Assembly (NCBI GenBank): GCA_031254715.1
Contig: JAIRTY010000208.1
Location: 1 to 6,114, forward strand
From: Nocardiopsaceae bacterium
GTDB lineage: Bacteria > Actinomycetota > Actinomycetes > Streptosporangiales > Streptosporangiaceae
Length of the DNA: 6,114 bases
Direction of reading: 5' to 3'
Within the stretch, counting starts at the first letter, position 1; the number at the start of each line of letters is the position of its first letter. The notes under the pieces are model-generated. The model saw only the letters and a program-made list of their open reading frames with translations. It was not told the DNA's origin and did no database searches. A program made the translations under genes and the position numbers. Shown in pieces: positions 1-6,056 of this stretch.

Positions 1-1
1 C

Positions 2-238
2 GTCCAGAACCTGATCAGCGCCCTGGCCGCGCCCCTGCTCGGCTGGGTCAACGCCGCGCAGCAGTGGCTGCCAGGGCCGGCCGCCGGCTCCCTGGTCGCC
101 ACCGTGGGCGGGAGCGAGAGCACCCCCGGCGTTGCCGAGCTGGCCAGCCAGGCCCAGTCCTGGCTGGTCGTGGCCGGCTACCTGATCGTGTTCACGGTGC
201 CGGCCGCGGTCCTGCTGGCCCGCCGGGACCTCGCCTGA
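2..238 (+). CDS. ABC-2 type transporter permease, C-terminal fragment (5' end outside window)
   Basis: An open frame enters from the left edge and runs for 78 codons to a TGA at 236-238. The translated tail has a hydrophobic start (QNLISALAAPLLGWV), a polar loop of about 30 residues, a final membrane helix (WLVVAGYLIVFTVPAAVLLA) and a short basic cytoplasmic end (RRDLA). Actinobacterial ABC-2 exporter permeases commonly end this way: a loop containing WLPGPAG-like residues, one last helix, then RRRD-like residues. Such permeases form the membrane channel of drug or lipid exporters and usually lie next to an ATPase gene, which would be upstream of the window. Only the C-terminus is visible, so the substrate and exact subfamily cannot be judged. 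The frame is certain; the family assignment is by general resemblance. Confidence 0.6.
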   Translation, partial: VQNLISALAAPLLGWVNAAQQWLPGPAAGSLVATVGGSESTPGVAELASQAQSWLVVAGYLIVFTVPAAVLLARRDLA

Positions 239-306
239 GGGGCGGCAGCAGATGCTGGCCTTCCTCGCTCTCGCCGCTTTCCTCGCGTTCTGAGCGCCAC
301 ACCGAA

Positions 307-636
307 ATGCTCAAGCTCCTGCCCATGATCCAGCGCATGCCCCGCCGCCTGGACCGGCTCAGCCGGGCCCTCGAGCAGGGCAGGTTCTCCACCAGGAGCC
401 GGGTCCTCGCCGACACCGGGGACCGGCGCTATCTCACTCGGCTGGCCGCTGGCTCGCTGCTCACCGTGCTCGCGACGGCCACCGGCATTACCGGTGCCAT
501 CCTGCTCGGCCACGCTGGCGGCCCGCAGCTGTCGGCGGGCCTGAGCCTGTACGAGCTGCTCTCCTACAGCCTGCTGCTGGCCGCAGGTGCCCTCGCCCTG
601 CGGGCGCTCAGCTCGATCCTGCGGGCCAGGGACTGA
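307..636 (+). pseudogene. AarF/UbiB (ABC1 atypical kinase) C-terminal remnant
   Basis: The 109-residue product (ATG 307, TGA 634-636) matches only the end of actinobacterial AarF/UbiB-family proteins. It has an amphipathic basic segment (LLPMIQRMPRRLDRLSRALEQG, split here as residues about 4-25), a short linker with DTGDRR, and two membrane helices at about residues 43-67 and 80-103, ending SILRARD. Full-length family members have roughly 450-550 residues with a kinase-like core before this tail. None of that core (no VAIK-like lysine, no QxxxD motif, no metal-binding DFG) can be found in any frame upstream, where a permease gene ends at 238. There is no convincing Shine-Dalgarno sequence before ATG 307, and the open frame continues further 5' without family-like sequence. 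I infer a 5'-truncated remnant; a small stand-alone membrane protein is the alternative. The frame itself is intact and its composition matches its neighbours. Confidence 0.6.
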
Positions 637-669
637 CCACCCGATCCAGCCAAGAGGAGGAAGCTGTCA

Positions 670-1845
670 TCATCTCCGGCGGCCCGCCCGGCGGCGGAGG
701 TGATCGAGCAGCGCCGAGCCTTCCGGGCCGGTGAACCACTGGGCGTGCCCGGTCAGGTAGCCGTCGTAGGCGAGCTCGGTATCGTCCGCCGAGGCCACCA
801 CGTCGGCGAAGTACTCGACCTCCGACAGCGCGTACTCGAGGTGCGCCACCGGCAGCACCTCGGCCAGCGCGGCGGCCTCGGTCCGCCCGAGCGGCCGCAC
901 CGATTCGTAGCCGTCCAGCAGCGCGCCGGCCGCGTCCAGGTCGGCCTCGGCGCGCCCGGAGGCGGGCAGCGACAGCCAGGAGATCGTGCTTCGTTCCAGC
1001 GCGACGGCGAGATCGTGGGCGGCGTAGGTGCGGTTCGCCAGCCCGAAGTCGAACACCGCCGCCACCTGCGCGCCCGGGGTGCCGTCGGTCCAGGTGAGGT
1101 TGGAGGGATGCCAGTCGCCGTGCCCCCACCGCGGCGGCAGCGCCGCCAGCAGCGGCGCCGCCCGGCCGATCGCGGGCAGCAAGTGGCGGGTCAGGTCGCG
1201 CTGCCAGTCGCGGCCGGCCAGCGATCGGGCGAGTCCCGGCCGCGCGGTGGCCAGGCGCGCCACCTCGGCAATCGGGTCCGGGGCGGTGATCACCGCGCAG
1301 GAGCTGGTGAGCACGGCCATCGGCCGGGCCGGCCGGCCGAACCCGGCCGCCGCCCGGTGCAGCCGCGCCAGCGCGGCGCCCGCCGCCCGGGCGTGGCCGA
1401 GGCTGGTGAACGGCGACCAGCTCACCGCGTCCCGGTACAGGTCGGCGCCCGGCGCGGTCTCGTGCACCTCGTACACGTAGCCGTCGCGGGTCACCGAGGT
1501 CCCGCCGGCCGCCGGCCGCAGCACCGCCGGCACCGGCAGGCCCCCCGCCCGCAGCCGGGCGGCGAACGCGTGCTCGGCGGTGAGCTGGGCGGCGGTGCGC
1601 ACCCGCGGGTCGTGACGCTTGACGAAGACCGTGCTGCCGCCCCGGCGGACCAGCGCGGCCGCCGACATCGGCCGCGGGCTCCGCCACGTCACGGCAGCTT
1701 GTGATCCGTCCGATCCGCCGGTCAGCGGGTATCCGGCCAGTACCGTGCTCACCTCGCGGTCGGTGAGCGGGCTCCAGTCCGGCTCGGCAAGCTCGGTGCC
1801 CATGCTGTGCACGAGCAGCCCGGCAGGGCCTGGATCGGCGGTCAA
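670..1845 (-). CDS. APH/choline-kinase-fold phosphotransferase under TPP riboswitch control; candidate thiamine-salvage kinase
   Basis: The 391-residue protein has the hallmarks of the aminoglycoside phosphotransferase/choline kinase superfamily. A lysine in a beta strand (TVFVK, K76) should bind ATP phosphates, E91 in an alpha-helix (AEHAFAARL) is its likely partner, the catalytic loop HGDWHPSN spans residues 242-249 (D244 catalytic base, N249 metal ligand), and the metal-binding VFDFG motif has D266. It is probably a cytoplasmic small-molecule kinase. I chose the TTG start at 1845-1843 because a perfect GGAGG (minus strand, 1856-1852) lies 6 nt upstream, whereas the in-frame ATG at 1803 has none. 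That GGAGG is the end of a TPP riboswitch, so the gene should be shut down when thiamine pyrophosphate is plentiful. ThiK-type thiamine kinases belong to this superfamily, so phosphorylation of thiamine or a thiamine precursor is the best inference; the substrate is not proven. Homoserine-kinase-like or drug kinases are alternatives by fold alone. It is transcribed divergently from nadE. Confidence 0.85.
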   Translation of the reverse strand: MTADPGPAGLLVHSMGTELAEPDWSPLTDREVSTVLAGYPLTGGSDGSQAAVTWRSPRPMSAAALVRRGGSTVFVKRHDPRVRTAAQLTAEHAFAARLRAGGLPVPAVLRPAAGGTSVTRDGYVYEVHETAPGADLYRDAVSWSPFTSLGHARAAGAALARLHRAAAGFGRPARPMAVLTSSCAVITAPDPIAEVARLATARPGLARSLAGRDWQRDLTRHLLPAIGRAAPLLAALPPRWGHGDWHPSNLTWTDGTPGAQVAAVFDFGLANRTYAAHDLAVALERSTISWLSLPASGRAEADLDAAGALLDGYESVRPLGRTEAAALAEVLPVAHLEYALSEVEYFADVVASADDTELAYDGYLTGHAQWFTGPEGSALLDHLRRRAGRRR

Positions 1846-1851
1846 GCGCTG

Positions 1852-1970
1852 CCTCCCTACGCCGGCATTACCCGGTCAGGTTCAGACGGTCGGTGGCGCG
1901 CAGTCCGCTCGCTGGCCCCAGCGGGGCAGCCACCCTCTCAGCCCGGTCGGCCCGAGCTCCCGTGATTGCC
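1852..1970 (-). ncRNA. TPP riboswitch (THI element)
   Basis: Read on the minus strand, the leader has all conserved parts of a TPP riboswitch in order. ACGGGAGC (1963-1956) opens P2, with ACGG able to pair with CCGU near 1888. A P3 hairpin pairs GCUCGG with CCGGGC and runs into the invariant GCUGAGA (1942-1936). A longer variable P3a arm is closed by GGUGGC (1934-1929) pairing with GCCACC (1897-1892). CUGAACCUGACCGGGUAAUG (near 1885-1866) and GCCGGCGUAGGGAGG (to 1852) form P4/P5, with CCGG flanking GUAAUG. The last five bases are the kinase gene's Shine-Dalgarno sequence. A short P1 could form between GCUG (1973-1970) and CAGC (1851-1848), which lies in the spacer between Shine-Dalgarno and TTG. 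I infer translational control: TPP binding closes P1 and hides the start. I see no terminator with a U-tract. Confidence 0.95.
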
Positions 1971-1976
1971 AGCCCG

Positions 1977-2003
1977 ATACTACCCGCCGCCCCCGCCGGC
2001 CAA
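1977..2003 (-). promoter_or_regulatory. Putative promoter for the riboswitch-kinase transcript
   Basis: A TAGTAT hexamer on the minus strand (1982-1977) fits the TANNNT pattern of housekeeping -10 elements. It would place the transcript start near 1970, right at the 5' boundary of the riboswitch. A partial -35, TTGGCC (2003-1998), sits 15 bp upstream, shorter than ideal. The agreement with the riboswitch boundary is the main support. Confidence 0.45.
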
Positions 2004-2015
2004 GATCAGCGGACG

Positions 2016-2021
2016 TAATCT
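2016..2021 (+). promoter_or_regulatory. Putative -10 element for nadE
   Basis: TAATCT fits the actinobacterial TANNNT -10 pattern and lies 34 bp before the GTG start, leaving a leader of roughly 28 nt that contains the GGAGG Shine-Dalgarno sequence (2046-2050). No recognisable -35 occurs at the right distance. It lies just outside the proposed kinase promoter on the other strand, so the two divergent promoters would be almost back to back. Confidence 0.3.
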
Positions 2022-2055
2022 GGGACAGGCTGCAGCGGCTACCCCGGAGGAGAGC

Positions 2056-4137
2056 GTGACCGTTCCGTTCGACTCGCTGTACCGGCACGGGTTCGCCCGG
2101 GTCGCCGTCGGCGTGCCCGCGGTCCGGGTGGCCGACCCCGCCTTCAACACCGAGCGCACGCTGGAACTGGCCCGCCGCGCCGCGGCGGACCGGGCGGCGG
2201 TGTGCGCGTTCCCGGAGCTGGGCCTGTCCTGCTACACCGCGGACGACCTGTTCCACCAGGACGTGCTGCTGGCGGCGGTGGAGGAGGGGGTGGCGGAGCT
2301 GGCGGCCGGCACGGCCGGGCTGCGCACGGTAGTGATCGCCGGCGCGCCGCTACGGGTCGCCGACGGCCTGTTCAACTGCGCGGTGGTGCTGCACGAGGGC
2401 CGCATCCTGGGCGTCGTGCCCAAGAGCTACCTGCCCGGCTACCTGGAGTTCTACGAGAAGCGGCAGTTTGCGGCCGCCCGGGACACGCTGGCCACCGAGA
2501 TCACGCTGGCCGGGCAGACGGTGCCGTTCGGGACCGGGCTGCTGTTCGAGGCCAGCGACCTGCCGGGGCTGACGATCGGGGCCGAGATCTGCGAGGACCT
2601 GTGGGTGCCCACCCCGCCGTCCAGCTATCTGGCGCTGGCCGGGGCGACCGTGCTGGCGAACCTGTCCGCCTCCAACATCGTCATCGGCAAGGCGGACTAC
2701 CGGCGGCTGCTGTGCCAGTCGCAGTCGGCCCGGTGCGTCGCCGCCTACCTGTACACGGCGGCCGGGCCGGGCGAGTCCACGACCGACCTGGCCTGGGACG
2801 GTCACGGCCTGATCTGCGAGAACGGCAACGTGCTGGCCGAGGGCGAGCGGTTCGCCGCCGACGAGCAGCTGATCACCGCGGACCTGGACCTGGGGCGGCT
2901 GGCCGCCGACCGGATGCGGCTGACCAGCTTCACCGACGCCGGGCACGATCACGCCGCCCGGCTGGCCGGGGTCCGCCGGGTCCGGTTCGAGCTGGGGGTG
3001 CCGCCCGGGCCGGTGCCGCTGCGGCGGGAGATCGCGCGCTTCCCGTACGTGCCAGCCGACCCGGCCAGCCTGGCGCAGCGGTGCGCGGAGGTGTACCACA
3101 TCCAGGTCGGCGGCCTGTCGAAGCGGCTGCAGGCCACCGGTACCGAGCGGGTGGTCATCGGCGTGTCCGGCGGCCTGGACTCCACCCAGGCGCTGATCGT
3201 GGCGGCCAAGGCGATGGACCGGCTGGGGCTGCCCCGGGCCAACGTGCTCGCCTACACCCTGCCCGGGTTCGCCACCAGCCAGGCCACGCTGGCGAACGCC
3301 CACCGGCTGATGAAGGCGGTGGGCGTGACCGGGCACGAGATCGACATCCGGCCCTCGGCCAGCCAGATGCTGCGCGACCTGGGTCACCCGGCCGCGGAGG
3401 GCGAGCCCGTCTACGACATCACCTACGAGAACGTGCAGGCGGGGGAGCGCACCTCGCACCTGTTCCGGCTCGCCAACTACCACCGGGGAATGGTGGTGGG
3501 CACCGGGGACCTGTCGGAGCTGGCGCTGGGGTGGTCCACCTACGGGGTGGGGGACCAGATGTCCCACTACAACCCGAACGCGTCCGTCCCCAAGACACTG
3601 ATCTCGTACCTGATCCGGTGGGTGGCCGACACCGGGGAGCTGGGGCAGGGCGCCGAGGACGTGCTGCGGGCGATCCTGGACACCGAGATCTCGCCGGAGC
3701 TGATCCCGCAGGCCGCCGGCGGGGACGGGGGCGACGGCGAGGCCGGGGGGAAGGCGCAGCTGCAGCTGTCCGAGGACACCGTGGGCCCGTATGAGCTGCA
3801 GGACTTCCACCTGTACTACACGCTGCGGTTCGGCTACCGGCCGAGCCGGGTCGCCTACCTCGCGTACCAGGCGTGGGGTGACCGGAGCCGCGGCTCCTGG
3901 CCGGCGCTGCTGCCGGAGGAACGGCGGCACGAGTACGACCTGGCCACGATCAAGTCCTGGCTGCGGGTGTTCCTGCGCCGGTTCATCCAGACCAGCCAGT
4001 TCAAGCGGTCGGCCCTGCCCAACGCGCCCAAGGTGGGCTCGGGCGGGTCGCTGTCGCCGCGCGGCGACTGGCGGGCCCCGAGCGACGCCTCCGCCGCCGC
4101 CTGGCTGGCCGAGCTCGAGCGCGAGGTCCCCGGCTGA
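2056..4137 (+). CDS. nadE: Glutamine-dependent NAD+ synthetase
   Basis: This 693-residue enzyme converts nicotinic acid adenine dinucleotide to NAD+, using ATP and ammonia released from glutamine, the last step of NAD synthesis. Residues about 10-290 form a nitrilase-type glutaminase domain with the Glu-Lys-Cys triad visible: E54 in FPELGLSCY, K123 in VPKSYLPGYLEFYEKRQF, and C179 in GAEICEDLW. These are close in position to the mycobacterial triad. The synthetase domain starts near residue 350 and carries the ATP PP-loop SGGLDS (371-376), then GTGDLSELALGWSTYGVGD, and a C-terminal QFKRSALPNAPKVG segment. The length matches the long actinobacterial form (about 680 residues). I chose GTG 2056, five bases after GGAGG, over an in-frame ATG at 1966, because the additional 30 residues (YYPPPPPAK) are not enzyme-like and that ATG lies inside the riboswitch/promoter region. 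A Gly/Asp-rich insert (GGDGGDGEAGG, about residues 556-566) is a local linker expansion. Divergent from the TPP-controlled kinase, convergent with nrtR. Confidence 0.97.
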   Translation: MTVPFDSLYRHGFARVAVGVPAVRVADPAFNTERTLELARRAAADRAAVCAFPELGLSCYTADDLFHQDVLLAAVEEGVAELAAGTAGLRTVVIAGAPLRVADGLFNCAVVLHEGRILGVVPKSYLPGYLEFYEKRQFAAARDTLATEITLAGQTVPFGTGLLFEASDLPGLTIGAEICEDLWVPTPPSSYLALAGATVLANLSASNIVIGKADYRRLLCQSQSARCVAAYLYTAAGPGESTTDLAWDGHGLICENGNVLAEGERFAADEQLITADLDLGRLAADRMRLTSFTDAGHDHAARLAGVRRVRFELGVPPGPVPLRREIARFPYVPADPASLAQRCAEVYHIQVGGLSKRLQATGTERVVIGVSGGLDSTQALIVAAKAMDRLGLPRANVLAYTLPGFATSQATLANAHRLMKAVGVTGHEIDIRPSASQMLRDLGHPAAEGEPVYDITYENVQAGERTSHLFRLANYHRGMVVGTGDLSELALGWSTYGVGDQMSHYNPNASVPKTLISYLIRWVADTGELGQGAEDVLRAILDTEISPELIPQAAGGDGGDGEAGGKAQLQLSEDTVGPYELQDFHLYYTLRFGYRPSRVAYLAYQAWGDRSRGSWPALLPEERRHEYDLATIKSWLRVFLRRFIQTSQFKRSALPNAPKVGSGGSLSPRGDWRAPSDASAAAWLAELEREVPG

Positions 4138-4151
4138 GCCCGCGGGCTCAG
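4134..4151. terminator. Palindrome spanning both convergent stop codons; possible bidirectional terminator
   Basis: CTGAGCCCGCGGGCTCAG is a perfect 18-bp palindrome. The nadE TGA (4135-4137) and the nrtR stop (TCA on plus, 4148-4150) occupy its mirrored positions. In RNA from either strand it can form a stem of about 7 bp with a 4-nt loop. There is no U-tract, but terminators without U-tracts are commonly proposed in high-GC actinobacteria. The function is inferred from placement between convergent genes only 10 bp apart. Confidence 0.5.
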
Positions 4152-4894
4152 GAGCGGATCCCAGCGGCCGCCGGCCGGAACGCCGCGAACGGGTTGGTGA
4201 TCACCAGGTTCCTGGCCGCGAACCGGTACAGGGTGGCCGGGCGGCCGCCGGCCGCTGTGGACGGCGCCGCCCGCTCGGTGGGCGCGATCACCCCCCGCCG
4301 GGTCAGGATGCGCTGCAGGTTGGTCGCTGACACCGGGTGGCCGAGCGCGGTGGCGTAGATGTCACGCAGCTGGGCGATGGTGAAGCTGGCCGGCGCCAGC
4401 GCGAAGCCGATGTTGGTGTAGGACAGCTTGGCCCGCAGCCGCGCCGTCGCCGACCCGATGATCGACGCGTGGTCGAACGCCACCGGCGGCAGCGCGGTCA
4501 CCGGGTGCCAGGCCGTGTCCGCCGGGATGCCCGGCTCGGCGTCCGATGCCACCAGCGCCAGGTAGGCGGTGGCGAGCACCCGGCCGCGCGGGTCGCGGCC
4601 GGGGTCGCTGCGGGTCTCCAGTTGCTCCAGGTGCGCGATGTCGGTGATGTCCACCTTGGCCGCCAGGTGACGGCCAACCGCCGTGCCCAGCCGCTCGCTC
4701 GCGCCGAGCGGCCCGCACGGGAGCGACCATTCGCTTTGGAACGGGGGGATTGCCCGCTGCCACAACAGCGCCTCCAGCCGGTCCCGGCGCACCCGGAGCA
4801 CCACGGCGAGCACCTCGTGACTGAACTCGCTGCCCAGGGGGGCCGGCGCCGCGAAGCTGCCCCGTTCCAGCGACTTGTCATCCATTCCAGTCAT
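4148..4894 (-). CDS. nrtR: NrtR-type Nudix transcriptional regulator of NAD metabolism
   Basis: The 248-residue product has an N-terminal Nudix-fold domain (about residues 25-150) and a C-terminal winged-helix region (about 165-240), the two-domain plan of NrtR. NrtR represses NAD biosynthesis or salvage genes and releases DNA on binding ADP-ribose, an NAD turnover signal. The segment HLEQLETRSDPGRDPRGRV (residues 88-106) is a family signature. The Nudix box begins correctly (G61, E67, R75), but the REUxEExGU core reads RHLAAKVDI, so the metal-binding glutamates are lost. Hydrolase activity is therefore unlikely, as expected for a sensor. The start is uncertain: ATG 4894 (used here) has only a weak GCGGAA before it, and in-frame ATG 4885 is an alternative. 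It is divergent from nadA across a 160-bp gap with a perfect palindromic operator, which supports control of nadA and possibly of itself. A generic Nudix hydrolase is the less likely alternative. Confidence 0.92.
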   Translation of the reverse strand: MTGMDDKSLERGSFAAPAPLGSEFSHEVLAVVLRVRRDRLEALLWQRAIPPFQSEWSLPCGPLGASERLGTAVGRHLAAKVDITDIAHLEQLETRSDPGRDPRGRVLATAYLALVASDAEPGIPADTAWHPVTALPPVAFDHASIIGSATARLRAKLSYTNIGFALAPASFTIAQLRDIYATALGHPVSATNLQRILTRRGVIAPTERAAPSTAAGGRPATLYRFAARNLVITNPFAAFRPAAAGIRS

Positions 4895-4942
4895 TTCCGC
4901 GCCCGTTTTGCCCCGATCTCATGACCGGGGCGGATGACAAGT
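4873..4942. repeat. Imperfect inverted repeat copying the nrtR start codons
   Basis: The arms are 4873-4894 (minus reading ATGACTGGAATGGATGACAA then GT) and 4921-4942 (plus reading ATGACCGGGGCGGATGACAA then GT), separated by 26 bp. They match at 18 of 22 positions, with an uninterrupted 11-bp identity (GGATGACAAGT). The left arm is the first codons of nrtR; the right arm begins a 28-codon open frame on the plus strand (4921-5007). The role is unknown: protein-binding site, relic of a local inversion-duplication, or coincidence. Confidence 0.55.
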
Positions 4943-4990
4943 GGGCCAGGCCCGTGGGCCGGGGCCGTGATCGGTGCCGTCACGTGGGCA

Positions 4991-4999
4991 TGCTACCCT
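4991..4999 (+). promoter_or_regulatory. Putative extended -10 element for nadA
   Basis: TGCTACCCT combines a TGn extension with a TANNNT hexamer (4994-4999). It would start transcription near 5006, a few bases before the palindromic operator, so a bound repressor would sit on the initially transcribed region. No good -35 is visible, which is common for extended -10 promoters. This is a pattern-based call only. Confidence 0.35.
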
Positions 5000-5009
5000 C
5001 GCTATGAGG

Positions 5010-5034
5010 GGTTTTCGACTATTAGTCGAAAACC
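5010..5034. promoter_or_regulatory. Perfect 25-bp palindrome, predicted NrtR operator
   Basis: The half site GGTTTTCGACTA is followed by a single central T (5022) and its exact reverse complement TAGTCGAAAACC, giving 12 paired positions with no mismatch. It is a striking A+T-rich island in GC-rich DNA, placed in the nrtR-nadA intergenic region 20 bp before the nadA ATG and 6 bp before its Shine-Dalgarno sequence. A dimeric regulator gene is immediately divergent, so NrtR binding is the natural inference. Assignment to NrtR rests on location and symmetry. Confidence 0.85.
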
Positions 5035-5054
5035 TTTGGCGAGGAGGTGCGGCG

Positions 5055-6056
5055 ATGACGGACTTGGCGGAGGGGTCTGGGGACGGCTTTCCCACGGACG
5101 AGCACTGGGCTGCTGAGGTCAGGCGGCTGGCGGGGGAGCGGGACGCGGTGATCCTGGCCCACAACTACCAGGTGCCGGAGATCCAGGATGTCGCCGACCA
5201 CGTGGGCGACTCGCTGGCGCTGTCCCGGCTGGCGGCGGCGAGCACGGCGGGCACGATCGTGTTCGCCGGGGTGTACTTCATGGCCGAGACCGCCAAGATT
5301 CTCGCCCCGGACCGGACCGTCCTGATCCCCGACGCCCGGGCCGGCTGCTCGCTCGCCGACAGCATCACCGCCGAGCAGGCCCGGGCCTGGAAGGCCGAGC
5401 ATCCCGGCGCGGCCGTGGTTGCCTACGTCAACACCAGCGCCGAGGTCAAGGCGGAAGCAGACGTCTGCTGCACGTCGGCCAACGCCGCCGAGATCGTCGC
5501 GTCGATCCCGCCGGAGCGGGAGGTCCTGTTCCTGCCCGACCAGTTCCTCGGCGCCCATGTGCGGCGCCAGACCGGGCGCGACAACCTGCACGTATGGCTC
5601 GGCGAGTGCCACGTGCACGCCGGCATCAGCCCGGCCGACCTGCGCCGGAAGGCCGAGGCAGACGCCGGGGCCGAGCTGTTCATCCACCCCGAGTGCGGCT
5701 GCGCCACGCCCGCGCTGTGGCAGGCGGGCACCGGCGACCTGCCGGCCGGGCGCACCCGGGTGCTGTCCACGGGCGGCATGCTGGCGGCGGCCAGGAACAC
5801 CCGCGCCTCCTCGGTGCTGGTGGCGACCGAGACCGGGATGCTGCACCAGTTGCGGCAGGCCAACCCGGCAGTGCGGTGGGAGCCGGTCAACCCGGACGCG
5901 GTGTGCCGGTTCATGAAGATGATCACGCCAGCGGCCCTGCTGCGCTGCCTGCGGGAGGGAACCGACGAGGTCCGGGTCGATCCGGGCGTCGCCGCCCGCG
6001 CCCGGCGGGCGGTCACGGCCATGATCGGGGCCGGCGAACCGGGGGCAGGCGAATGA
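5055..6056 (+). CDS. nadA: Quinolinate synthase
   Basis: The 333-residue enzyme condenses iminoaspartate with dihydroxyacetone phosphate to quinolinate, the second step of de novo NAD synthesis, using an oxygen-sensitive [4Fe-4S] cluster in the cytoplasm. Recognisable family features are AHNYQ (H36, N37, Y38), VGDSLALS (50-57), FMAETAKIL (75-83), and the three expected cluster cysteines: C98 in AGCSLAD, C185 in GECHVH, and C284 in AVCRFMKM. HPECGC (C214, C216), STGGM and TETGMLH are also conserved. The length agrees with the family (about 300-370). ATG 5055 was chosen because GAGGAGG (5041-5047) lies 7 nt upstream; an in-frame ATG at 4974 would translate through the palindromic operator and has no ribosome binding site. 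It overlaps the next gene by ATGA, implying translational coupling in a nad operon. Repression by the divergent NrtR through the 5010-5034 palindrome is likely. Confidence 0.97.
   Translation: MTDLAEGSGDGFPTDEHWAAEVRRLAGERDAVILAHNYQVPEIQDVADHVGDSLALSRLAAASTAGTIVFAGVYFMAETAKILAPDRTVLIPDARAGCSLADSITAEQARAWKAEHPGAAVVAYVNTSAEVKAEADVCCTSANAAEIVASIPPEREVLFLPDQFLGAHVRRQTGRDNLHVWLGECHVHAGISPADLRRKAEADAGAELFIHPECGCATPALWQAGTGDLPAGRTRVLSTGGMLAAARNTRASSVLVATETGMLHQLRQANPAVRWEPVNPDAVCRFMKMITPAALLRCLREGTDEVRVDPGVAARARRAVTAMIGAGEPGAGE

Noticed and set aside
252..293. 13-codon hydrophobic open frame (MLAFLALAAFLAF)
   Set aside because: Preceded only by a weak purine-rich stretch and too short to judge; more likely chance in the gap between the permease end and the kinase remnant.
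637..669. Possible terminator between the AarF-like remnant and the convergent kinase gene
   Set aside because: No stable hairpin or U-tract is visible in this 33-bp gap on either strand.
608..1704. Long open frames (359 aa minus at 608-1687; 334 aa plus at 700-1704) over the kinase gene
   Set aside because: Their products are Arg/Gly/Ala/Pro-rich with no family motifs; they are high-GC shadows of the kinase, whose own frame shows clear motifs and a ribosome binding site.
1966..2055. Upstream in-frame ATG for nadE
   Set aside because: Lies at the riboswitch and promoter region, has no Shine-Dalgarno sequence and adds a proline-rich stretch foreign to the family; GTG 2056 has GGAGG at ideal spacing.
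2202..3930. Long open frames of 530 aa (plus) and 526 aa (minus) within nadE
   Set aside because: Low-complexity translations without recognisable domains; they arise from the GC-rich codon pattern of nadE.
4974..5054. Upstream in-frame ATG for nadA
   Set aside because: Would put the palindromic operator inside the coding sequence and has no ribosome binding site; ATG 5055 has GAGGAGG 7 nt upstream.
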